Source: Trichopria drosophilae (lineage: Eukaryota; Arthropoda; Insecta; Hymenoptera; Diapriidae). From it: a stretch of DNA of 64,000 nt. The stretch spans positions 80,589,001-80,653,000 of the forward strand of contig CM059587.1 in the NCBI GenBank assembly GCA_030407085.1. Reading direction: 5' to 3'. A program made the position numbers and the translations under genes. Position 1 is the first letter of the stretch. Each line of letters begins with the position of its first letter. The notes below the pieces were generated by a model. It made no database searches. It saw only the letters and a program-made list of their open reading frames with translations, and had not been told where the DNA came from. This document shows, one piece after another, positions 36,330-44,880 of this stretch.

Positions 36330-36623
36330 CTAAAAAAAATCATCAATTACTACTGCACCTTTCTCTTTGTCCTTTTAAAAATCAAAAGAAATCAATATAC
36401 ACCAACAAAAAAAAAAATGGAGGATACAAAAACCATTAGTAGAAATCAAAAAGAAATAACCAAGGATCAAAATAACAACGAAATCCATCAAGTAATCTTT
36501 AATTTTTGAAATTATTCGTTTAAAAAAGTAAAAACCCGAAATATTACAAGGGCTGAAAAAGAGAGAAACTCACCAACGGTAACGATGCGAATGGCATCGC
36601 GGTCGCAAGAAAATATTGTGGCT

Positions 36624-36691
36624 TTAATAGGGCTGGTGCCTCTGGTTTTGACGGCCGCCACCTCTCTGCTTTCCGCCGTAGCCTGAGCCTC
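36624..36691 (-). CDS. sqd: squid exon 7, C-terminal coding part
   Basis: Acceptor GTGTTTCAG. Entered in phase 1 from exon 5 or 6 it encodes GGSGYGGKQRGGGRQNQRHQ plus PY and a TAA at 36626-36624. An aromatic-Pro-Tyr end with basic residues is also seen in vertebrate hnRNP A/B and D tails. The exon continues past the stop to a good donor GTGAGT at 36573, so it is followed by a further, normally untranslated, exon. Confidence 0.88.
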
Positions 36692-39600
36692 CTGAAACAC
36701 AATCGTTTCCACGATCTTGAGCACGTTTTGTTTTTTTAAAAGTCAATAAACTAAATCAAGTTTTTCTTTTTTTTTTTTTTAATTTAATTCTACGTCACTA
36801 AAAAGCCATTATACTAAGTTTTTGCTTTTTTTTTTTTTACTAACAGTTATTAATTAATCAGTCGAAACATTGTCGACCCGCAAACATCTTAACTAAATTT
36901 ATTTACTAATTAATTGTACTTAAATAAAAACGTTAGCAAACAAAAAAAAAAGTGAAATGCTAAATGTACTACGTAACTAAATGCTAAGTTCTTTCGAGTG
37001 AGCCGACACATGAAAATACGTCAAAATGCGTATAAAGAGGTTCACGATATGAGAAAAGAGGCTGCAGAAATTTCTACCGAGAGGCTACAGGCTAAGGTAG
37101 TAAAGCTGCAGGCCACTGGCTCTGTTTCGCTCTTTATTCTTTCCTCCGTTTCCATTTTGCTTGCCTAGCCCACTCTTTCCGTAATTAACACATTTACGGT
37201 ACAATTTCTCTCTTCTTTACTCCTTTTTTTTTTTCATTTCTCTCGTCAACCATTGAACTTTCACCCCCGTACAAATAATCAATAGACATCAAGAATCGAG
37301 TTTTAATTCTTTTAAAAAGTTAATTATCAATTCTGTCGCATCTGTCGTATTTTCTTGTTTTCGTCACTTGAGTCATTTCTTCAAAAATATATTCTAATAT
37401 AGTGTTACTACTTCAAGACGATGTTCAGTTTGGTGCAAGGTCGAGTGTTATTTCACAAAGCAGGATTCGTACAATGCAGAAAAAACATCAAAGGAATCTT
37501 TCTTTTTCATCAGATCGATTAACTCATTAACGCCTGAAATGGTATTTTTTATACTTCATTTTCAAAGTATTTCGTATCAAAATCAAAGTTGAAAACAATT
37601 GAGAGGTGCGTATCCTACTGTTTTCGAGGTCGCTCTTCAAGATTCCGGGGTCAAAATTGAGTTTCAGCCATCAGAAATTCCAATATAGCGCCGAATATGA
37701 AAAAAATTTCGAGCAATTAGAATATTGGGATTCTGTTGAAACTCTGAACAAAGGTGAACAAAATACTTCAACTTTAAGGAAAAATTTTACTTAGACATTA
37801 CTTGAGACATTTTTTTTCAAAATTGTAATTTATTTACAAAAAATTCTGAAAAAAATTCAGTGTATTCTCTGATGAATTCTAAGAGTTATTTGTTCTTTGC
37901 AATTTTTCGAAAAGTTGATAGTTTTTGAGGAAATTAATTTTTTTTTTTTTTTTGTTTAGGATTTTTTCCCCAAAAAATTATTAACTTTTGGAAAAAAATT
38001 GCAAACTTGTAGAATCCATAAGTAAATACACCAAATTTTTTTCAGAATTTTTCATAAATAAATTATGATTTTGAAAAAAAATTTTCAACAAAAATTTCTC
38101 AAAATGTCATCACAAAATTCTGAAAAAATTCCACTATATTTCTCGATTAATTCTAAGAACTTTTCATTCTTAGCATTTTTTTATAACAGCATGTACTTTT
38201 TGAGTTAGAAAGTTCAGAAATTTTTTGGGAATTTTTTAAAAAGTTCGGCGCCATATTGGAATTCTTGATGGCTGAAACTCAATTTCGACCTCGGAATCTT
38301 GAAGAGTGACCTCGAAAACAATAGAGTAGAACCTCCGTTATCGAATACGGTCGGGACAACGCGGGGCATTTAAATTTCCGTTAACGAATATTTGAGGAGA
38401 AAAAAAATCGACCCCCCACCTATACCTATATCTTTAGGAGTTACAGGGTGGTGTCTAGAGTGGGGAGACTAACTGAGGGGAAATTATTCGTTAACGGATG
38501 CGTCGGAATATTCGATAACGGAGGTTCTACTGTATGTACCTTTCAATTTTTTTTCAACTTCGATTTTTAAATACTTGATTGAAAATGAAGTATAAAAATT
38601 GCCATTTCAGGCGTTAATGAGTTAAATTGCGATTTTCGACGGGAAAAGTAGAAAAAAACATGCATCAAATTTGCAATCTGCTGAAAGATCTATTTTCTTT
38701 AAAAAACAAACAAAAAATTGCTAGATTTAGTCAAACTAACGTTTCTATAAGTTAGAATTCAGAGGACAGAGTAAAATGCAAAGAATTGATTAAAAAAGAG
38801 TGAAAGAGATACATGGGGTAAGTCAGGAACGCGAGGGGCGTACCTTTACCGCGTGGACCACCACGCCCATTGTAGCCACCATCGAAACTACCACCGCCAT
38901 AGCCGTAGCCATCTGAGTTATCATGTAACACATTGTACAAAAATAAAGCAGACATTTTCAATGAGTTCTTTCAAACCAACTCTGAATAATCTATGTAAAA
39001 CAATTACAGTAGGACCTCTCTTATTCTAATTCTAATTGTCCAGCCTCTCTTATTCTAATCCTTCCCCCACTCCAGCTAAGTAAGCGAAGGTAAGGGGAAA
39101 ATTAGAATAAGAGAGGACAACACCATCTTGAAAAACTTTACTAAATGGAATAAGAGAGGTCCAACTGTACATTAACTTTCGAGCCTCTTTGCTATTGTCT
39201 ACACATGTTTTCTCTCAACGAAATTCCAGAAATCGATAAAAAACACATCGCTTAGAATCGTAAACTTAGACTTTCATTTAAAATTCATGAAAACTGAAAC
39301 CCTGTTAAAAAATTGTCATTCAAACGAATGCTGAAACGCTGAGTAATGATTTTTATTAATTCTAGGACAGAAAATTTCGACCTACATCAGAAATTTCATA
39401 CACTAAAATAACTACTGTATAGACATTCAAATTCACCAAACATAAAAATGACACAAATGCAAAAACAATTTTAATTTAACTACTTGCAGGCCCTTTTATT
39501 TTTCCATTTAGACGAATCTTAAAGGGAAGTATTGTTACAATATAGTGGCTTAGTTATTTTGTAGACGTAGATTGACTTTTTAAAAACTTGAAGGTAATCG

Positions 39601-42600
39601 AAATAATTCTACATACCATAACCGGTATAGTCGTAGCTTCCGCCGTAGCCACCGCCGTAACCGCCTCCGTAGCCACCGCCGTAGTAGTCGTATCCACCAC
39701 CGTATCCGTCGTATCCACCTCCATAACCTCCTTGTCCGCCGTATCCTCCATATCCACCCTGGCCCCATCCTCCGCTTTGGGCAAAGCCTCGGCCTCGTCC
39801 ACCACGAGCACCTCGACCACCTCGGCCCATTGCACCGCCTCGCATGCCACCCATTCCGTCGGGCTTAGGTGAAGCTTTCTTAACATCGACATCCTTGCCA
39901 TTGATCGTTTGCTTCGACGTTTTCAACAGTTCATTGACAACCTTTTCAGATTTGAAGGTGATAAAACAGAACCCTTTCCTCTGGTTCTTCGTCTTATCGA
40001 AAGGTACTTCAACTTCGACGATCTGTAAATAAACATTTCATTAATATCTCATAATTAAGTTTTTAAGTTATTGAAAATTACAAAAATGGTTCAGTAATCT
40101 AAATGATCTCATTCCAACAGTGCCATTCTGTTGTCCGAAGGTGTCCTAAGATATGACTCATCATTTTTGTATTTTCTTAAACAAAAATAAAAATTTGTTA
40201 AACTTACGGTGCCAAATTGGGAGAAGAAGTTCTTGATATCGTCATCAGACAATTCGGTCGAAAGACCTCCGACGAAGATTTTACCATGTCGGGCCTTGGC
40301 CTTCTTGGGGTCAACCTTCTTGTTATTAATTACATGATCGCCAGCAGCCATAATCTGTAAAATAATTAAAGTTTATTAATTTCATTTCGAAAGATACAAA
40401 AGTGTTATTTTTTTGTTTAACGAAACTTCAGAAATGGTAAATATCGTCACTTGCATTCAGTAGCAGAACTGGAAATTAACATCATTTGCACTATTTTTTT
40501 TAGAACATCATAGTTAGGGAATTAAATTTACCTTATCGATGGATTCCGATTTCGAGAAAACAATGAATGCGAAGCCACGGGAGCGACCAGTGTTTGGGTC
40601 CGTCTTTACATTGATGCTTTCGATATCACCGTATGTTCCAAAGTGATCTCTTAATTCCTCTGAAAGACAACAAAATCATTAATAACAAATACTAATTACA
40701 AATTATGAATATTTGTAATTGATTAAGTCAGATATTAAAATTCCTCTCATTCAAACAGTGCCATTCTGTTGTCCGAAGGTGTCCTAAGTTTTATCTCATC
40801 ATTTTAAATTTTATGAATGTGGAGGAATGACTTTAATCAATACAAAAAAAATAAAAGCAATACTCACTGTCTGTCGTTTCCCAGCTGAGGCCACCAACAA
40901 ACAACTTCCTATTCGCCAAACAGAAAAGAACCAGAATTAATAAACAAAGTCAAAAATATTCTTTTATTCTTATACTAAATATTTAATTTTCCATTAGTCA
41001 GCTGTTTTCCATCTTGGAAAATCTATTTCTCAATTTAAAGGTTCTCATGAAAAATCACTGAAATCGCTGTAAATTGAACTCAACTGGATAAAGAAATATA
41101 TTAGAAAGAAAATTAACACTTCGTAAATATGCTTTCGATACTAATTTGTAGTAAATTACATTGGAACAAATTTTTATTAAAATCATTATAATTATAATCT
41201 CGCTTTCGGTGTCGGCTAAACCAAGTTTGTAATCTGCGGAATCAAAGAGAATGTTTGTTCAGCGCTTAAAAGATTAATAACTTTATTTTAGGAGGAAAGC
41301 CAAGAAGAAAGAATGGAAGGCAGTACCTATCATCCAGTGAATCCTCCTGCGTCCCATTGCACCTGGAAAGTAATGGAATTGAAATTATGCTACATTTGTC
41401 AAATACGTATTTCTATTAATTTCGTTTTAATATTTGAATCCATTTCGTTGACTTCCGAGTTGAAACTTTTAAACTTTGTCGCAAACAAAATTTAATAACA
41501 GATTTCGTTTTAATGGAACTTTCGGGTTCCAGGCAGACAAGGATCTTACAAGTATTCAGCGTCAAGAGGAAGATTGACAATAAAACTCGGGTAAGTATTT
41601 TTCTTAAAGCAGCACTAAACAAACTACCAAAAATTCTAGAAATTTACAATTTATGACATTTACAAAGTGTAATGAATCGCTACAAAATAACGGAGCTCAA
41701 AAAATTTTGCTCCAAATGCTCGTCTCAATTGTTGTGACTTATATCTTCGCAAAATATTCCAAATCTGTCATGTCTCGAATAAATCTTCGCAAAACTTTCA
41801 TCTTTATTTCTGATATTTTTTTTTTCTCTGCAAAGCGAACTTTTAGATAATTTTTCTCGTCAAAAATTGAAATTCAACGCGTCGAGCTCTGCCGCTGATA
41901 AATACCATGGAGGCCAGTGCTTTTGCGTGTAGTCTTCTGCGTTGTAGCTCTGAGGAGTCGAAGCCACGAGAGAAGCCTTTGGTAAGCACCATTTTCATCG
42001 CACAGGTCCGTTCGTTCGGTCGCTGGCTTGTCACCTGCAGACCAAGCCACACAAACTGGTTAATGGCGTACCAAGTTTCCGTTCACTTCTATCATTCGTT
42101 TTTTTTTTTTTTAAACACTTTTCATGTACTTTTTGCAATTTTTTTTTTTTACTTTTATTCAATTACCAAAAGACTGTGTTCCCGGTCGCGCTGCAAACGG
42201 CACTTTTAGACTTTAAAACATGTAACAGGCTTTGAACATGTCTGGATCAGCTTCTAAAACTTTACATTTAAAATGCCATGAATATTTCATATAAACACTT
42301 AATGCACTGTAAACTTTTTTTCTTTAATACTTAGAGTTTTGGTTTATTAATTGAAACGTCTTTAAAACAGCCTTTCAAGTGTGCTGGCAACCATTTCATG
42401 CGTCGAGCTCGGTAGTTTTAACACTTTAGAAACTTTTACAATGCCAGCAACACTTTTAACTTTAACAAGTTTCTATATTTTTAATAGTTCGGAACACTTA
42501 TGAAATCGCGTCCATACGAAATTAACGTCATACATAATTTTATATTAAATATCGTTAATACCTGAAAACATGTAAAAGTTATTAGTATTATGGAAATATT

Positions 42601-44551
42601 GTAATTTGTGGGCTTTATCGTATCTATTTGAAAAAAGTGGTTTTACTTCCTCAAACACCAGAAACTTCTGTGCCGTATTTCAATTCTGTAGATAATTTTT
42701 AAATCGCCAAACACTTTATGATCTCTGTGAACGTTATTTCATATCACTAATCAGTAGAATTTCTGGACCACTGATATTCCCGATAATTTTTATTCCAAAC
42801 ACCTTTTTTGCTTTAATGTTACAATCAGTTTACAAATACGAGTACTGATTTTAAATGTAATTATGTCAAATACATGAATAACGTTGTTAAAGTTCGAAGA
42901 ACACTTTTATTCCAAGGTCACCGAACCCAGTTTCAAATGTGTCTCGACGTTTAAATTTTCAACCCTATTTCTCGAATCGTTAACTAGATTTTGACATTTT
43001 TTTGGCAACTAACTGTCAAACAGTTGTTAAATGTGTCTTTCCTTGTAGATGACGCGACCATAACTGTACATCATATTTCGTGAACAGATTTTAAATTATA
43101 ACCTTAAAATGTTATTTTACTACTTGCAAATCATTATTGCTGTTATTTTGTTTTGTTTCGCACTCAAATACAGTTTTGCATGACTTCGAGACAAATAAAA
43201 TTGAAGATATCGAGTTTTAGTTGGCAGAATTGGTGAAACGTTGATCACAAGGGGTCCCAAGAAGTAAGTTGAATTGTCTTGGACTCGACTCTGTTAGCTG
43301 TAAATAGTTTACAAAAAACTCGACGGCTTTATGTGTATACAAATATAATATATTATGGAAATCGATTAAATTTCTTTTCTCTATACTAATCGCAAGCGCA
43401 TGTTCTACAACGACAAATAAGTTAATATTTTACAAAGATTTAAATTAGTCTAGTAAATGAAATAAGCCGAAGCGTGAATTATTGACAATTAATGGTACAA
43501 GGGAAATTTACCAGAGAAAATAGAAAGATCGAAGTGTAAGACACCTAAAAAATTGTGTGAGTGTGGGTGTTTGTGTATGCATCAGTGTAAATGTGTAAAT
43601 ACTGCCAAATCCATGAGACACTTTACGATGCTATTCGTTCTAAATGCTATGAAATGTTATAAGAAAGGAAACATCGACTAAAATATTAAGACAAGCAAAT
43701 ATTTCATAAGAAGTTAACAGAGACCATAAAATTCTGTTGAAACTTTCGTTAATGAACATGGAATTACCTGCCTTCTTTGGAATTATTCAAAATAACGAAA
43801 GCAAAAACTCGAAACCCTTTTGGGCTGTAAATTTTTATATAGAAAAACGCTATTCGACAAAAATTACAATGCTGAAATAGAATACATAATCTAAAACTAT
43901 ATTAAAACTATTTTTCAATTAAAACACTCAAGGTTGATATTTCTGAAAATGAAAAATATCGAAATAGGAAATGAGTCGAAAAGGTTTAAAAAATCTGAAA
44001 ACATGATTAAAAAAAGTTATTCGACCTCGAAACTATAAATAGTCGGAAAACTAAAAAAAATCGCCATTTTGTAAACGAGGTAAAGGCCAAAAAAATCTCG
44101 GTCGACGCATCTCGGCGTCACTTTAAAAATTTGCAAAATTTTCAAAAACTATTATTGTTATTAAGTGAAAGAGATTTGGATTGGATGAATTTCGTTGAAA
44201 AAAGTGAAAAAACTCGAATAATGAAGAGGATGTGAACGGATGTGGGTGACGCGAACGAAAGACGCGGGACGCTAACGGTCGGCCATTTTCTCGAAAACTC
44301 CGCGCGGCGTAGAAACACCCGAGAACGCGTTCGAAAAAAAAACCGGAAAATTAATGGAAAAAATGCAAAGGAATTTTTGAAAAAAGTTCGAATACGAATT
44401 AATTGAAAAAGTTCATTTACCTGTCTTCCTGGGATTCTTGACCATTTTCAGTGGCATCACCACCATCGCCGCCGTTTTCAGCTTCGCCATTCTGCTCGAA
44501 ATTTTGTTCGGCGACATCGTCGCTGAAATCCTTGTTTTCGTGATCACCCAT
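36624..44551 (-). CDS. sqd: Squid-type hnRNP, two RRM domains and Gly-rich tail (spliced, multiple isoforms)
   Basis: Nuclear and cytoplasmic hnRNP A/B-D type RNA-binding protein; in Drosophila squid acts in mRNA localisation, splicing and export. My exon model on the minus strand is 44551-44421, optional 41362-41327, 40908-40868, 40659-40532, 40354-40208, 40022-39617, 38912-38844, 36691-36624. All junctions are GT-AG and phases agree; without the microexon it totals 990 nt, 329 residues. An acidic Asn/Glu-rich N-terminus (residues 1-43) is followed by RRM1 (RNP2 KLFVGGL at 45-51, RNP1 RGFAFIVF at 85-92) and RRM2 (RNP2 KIFVGGL at 125-131, RNP1 KGFCFITF at 165-172), then Gly/Tyr/Arg-rich repeats with RGG motifs, ending RGGGRQNQRHQPY. 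The linker residues VDPKKAKARHGKIFVGGL are typical of squid. Shorter and longer C-termini are described separately. Introns 2, 3 and 4 carry candidate snoRNAs. Identification is very secure; isoform usage is inferred. Confidence 0.96.
37518..38625. mobile_element. 1.1-kb foldback element in squid intron 6
   Basis: Arms of about 180 bp: TTAACTCATTAACGCCTGAA at the left, its complement at the right, with ATTTCGTATCAAAATC and TTTCGAGGTCGCTCTTCAAG inside. Related copies at 12308-12592 and 21540-21965. The right arm is broken by a MITE. Confidence 0.85.
38322..38534. mobile_element. Tigger/pogo-type MITE nested in the foldback arm
   Basis: TA, GAGTAGAACCTCCGTTATCG ... ATAACGGAGGTTCTACTG, TA. The uninterrupted left arm at about 37620 gives the empty site. 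This TIR is closest to classical Tigger termini. Confidence 0.86.
38844..38912 (-). CDS. sqd: squid exon 6, symmetric Gly-rich cassette
   Basis: 69 nt, acceptor ACTCAG, donor GTACGC. Phase 1 at both ends, so it can be included or skipped. In frame it continues the Gly/Tyr-rich tail: GYGYGGGSFDGGYNGRGGPR and GK. The composition match to exon 5 and the phase match make it a real coding exon. Confidence 0.88.
39005..39169. mobile_element. Tigger/pogo-type MITE in squid intron 5
   Basis: TA, CAGTAGGACCTCTCTTATTC ... AATAAGAGAGGTCCAACTG, TA. At 165 bp it is the shortest of the eight. Confidence 0.85.
39609..40022 (-). CDS. sqd: squid exon 5 (end of RRM2, Gly-rich tail, alternative stop)
   Basis: Acceptor TTTACAG. 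Encodes IVEVEVPFDKTKNQRKGFCF, the end of RRM2, then RGG and GGYGG repeats. Two endings are possible. Read straight through, the frame stops at 39611-39609 after YDYTGYGM (286-residue protein). Alternatively a consensus donor GTATGT at 39616 cuts in phase 1 at 39617, two codons before that stop, and leads to exon 6, 7 or 8. The stop codon therefore sits inside the donor region, so intron retention or alternative polyadenylation would select the short isoform. Confidence 0.94.
   Translation of the reverse strand: MVEVEVPFDKTKNQRKGFCFITFKSEKVVNELLKTSKQTINGKDVDVKKASPKPDGMGGMRGGAMGRGGRGARGGRGRGFAQSGGWGQGGYGGYGGQGGYGGGYDGYGGGYDYYGGGYGGGYGGGYGGSYDYTGYGM
40080..40170 (-). ncRNA. Candidate box C/D snoRNA A in squid intron 4
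   Basis: Minus-strand order: short 5-prime stem ACAAAA, box C ATGATGA (40164-40158), guide CTTAGGACACCT (complement of 40139-40150), box D CTGA (40094-40091), then TTTTTGT pairing with the 5-prime stem. The 12-nt guide is complementary to AGGTGTCCTAAG, a conserved segment of 28S rRNA domain V as I know it. Intronic location in a highly expressed RNA-binding-protein gene is usual for animal C/D snoRNAs. The D-prime box is degenerate (CGGA or nearby), which limits prediction of the exact methylated base. Confidence 0.75.
40208..40354 (-). CDS. sqd: squid exon 4 (inter-RRM linker and start of RRM2)
   Basis: 147 nt, acceptor TTTACAG, donor GTAAGT; exactly 49 codons, phase 0 at both ends. Starts IMAAGDHVINNKKVDPKKAK and contains KIFVGGL (RNP2 of RRM2) and the helix DDDIKNFFSQFGT. 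Confidence 0.95.
40415..40495 (-). ncRNA. Candidate box C/D snoRNA C in squid intron 3
   Basis: All four boxes can be read on the minus strand: C ATGATGT (40485-40479, last base off consensus), D-prime CTGA (40460-40457), C-prime GTGACGA (40450-40444) and D CTGA (40431-40428). The guide upstream of D-prime contains CCAGTTCTGCT, the complement of 28S rRNA AGCAGAACTGG. Counting five bases from D-prime selects the A after AGC, which by my memory corresponds to yeast 25S Am807 and human 28S Am1511 (guides snR39/snR59 and U32A/U51). The second guide has no target I can name. Confidence 0.72.
40532..40659 (-). CDS. sqd: squid exon 3 (rest of RRM1, RNP1)
   Basis: 128 nt, acceptor TTTCAG, donor GTAAAT. 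Encodes ELRDHFGTYGDIESINVKTD and then RGFAFIVF (RNP1) to SIDK. Leaves in phase 0. Confidence 0.95.
40718..40812 (-). ncRNA. Candidate box C/D snoRNA B in squid intron 2 (paralogue of A)
   Basis: Box C ATGATGA at 40802-40796 and box D CTGA at 40731-40728 flank a core at 40754-40788 that is identical over 35 nt to 40116-40150 of snoRNA A, including the CTTAGGACACCT guide and, with one mismatch, the GAATGAGA C-prime-like stretch. Sequence outside the core is different, as expected for an old duplication kept by selection. The terminal stem is weaker than in A. Confidence 0.73.
40868..40908 (-). CDS. sqd: squid exon 2 (RRM1 beta1, RNP2)
   Basis: 41 nt, acceptor AATAG, donor GTGAGT. Encodes KLFVGGLSWETTD, the RNP2 motif and first helix start of RRM1. 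Enters in phase 2 and leaves in phase 1. Confidence 0.94.
40909..44420 (-). other. squid intron 1
   Basis: 3.5-kb first intron. It contains the 36-nt microexon and a GC-richer island at about 41880-42060. From 42100 to 43000 short AACACTTT-type motifs recur. No transposon was noticed, in contrast to the rest of the window. Confidence 0.6.
41327..41362 (-). CDS. sqd: squid candidate 36-nt cassette microexon
   Basis: The minus strand reads an acceptor TTTCCAG, then 36 nt, then a GTACTG donor. In the phase set by exon 1 the 12 codons are open and give roughly CNGTQEDSLDD between the shared Arg codons, so that the protein would run QEDR-CNGTQEDSLDDR-KLFVGG. Both ends are phase 2, so inclusion or skipping keeps the frame. 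The acidic DDR just before KLFVGG resembles the pre-RRM1 linker of squid proteins. No transcript evidence is available to me. Confidence 0.72.
44421..44551 (-). CDS. sqd: squid exon 1 (start codon, acidic N-terminus)
   Basis: 131 coding nt. Starts MGDHENKDFS and continues with Asp, Glu, Asn, Gly and Gln-rich sequence to QEDR; the donor GTAAAT follows at 44420. Ends in phase 2 (two bases of an Arg codon), which both the microexon at 41.3 kb and exon 2 at 40.9 kb can complete. The ATG lies just below a GC-richer promoter patch and is the first in-frame Met. Confidence 0.93.
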
Positions 44552-44880
44552 TGCGTTTGAACTAACTTTGTTTCTTTAAAAACAACGAAGAGTTGAACTC
44601 GTCCGAACGAACGATCGATTGAGACTGATGAAGGAAGAGACTCGTGTCCGTACAGATCGGCTGCCGAATGGAGAAGACCGAAGTGACGCTGCTAAGACGA
44701 ACCCTACGCCGACGAGGATGCGCGTCACAGCTAGGGGGTGTCGGGTAATAAAGATGGCGCTGCCCACGCCGACCAATCAGAGAGCAGCCCGGCTCAGGGC
44801 CGTCGGGGATCCGCCCAGGCCCCGGATGATTTCCGGGACGATTACGCATGATTTTATAACGGACCGACAACATTGATTTT
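44552..44880 (-). promoter_or_regulatory. squid promoter and 5-prime UTR region
   Basis: The 330 bases upstream of the squid ATG are much richer in G, C and CpG than the flanks, as expected for a housekeeping-type promoter. A CCAAT box in the form CCAATCAG lies at 44773-44780 on the plus strand. No TATA box is obvious. Open frames here are a by-product of GC content. The start site cannot be placed. Confidence 0.55.

Larger units (their letters stand above)
36692..38843 (-). other. squid intron 6 with a nested foldback element
   Basis: The intron between exons 6 and 7. Apart from the foldback element and the MITE inside it, and homopolymer runs, it holds nothing I recognise. Confidence 0.6.

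Noticed and set aside
39554..39926. Several open frames on both strands over the squid Gly-rich exon (for example 39588-39872 plus, 39554-39901 minus)
   Set aside because: They are shadows of the repetitive GGN codons of exon 5; only the frame continuing RRM2 is real.
41520..41600. Plus-strand exon-like stretch ending in GTAAGT
   Set aside because: It lies inside a squid intron on the opposite strand, hits a stop in one frame quickly and has no partner exons.
44562..44876. Overlapping frames of 66-103 codons on both strands upstream of squid
   Set aside because: They follow from the high GC content of the promoter region and have no start context, splice phase or domain to support them.
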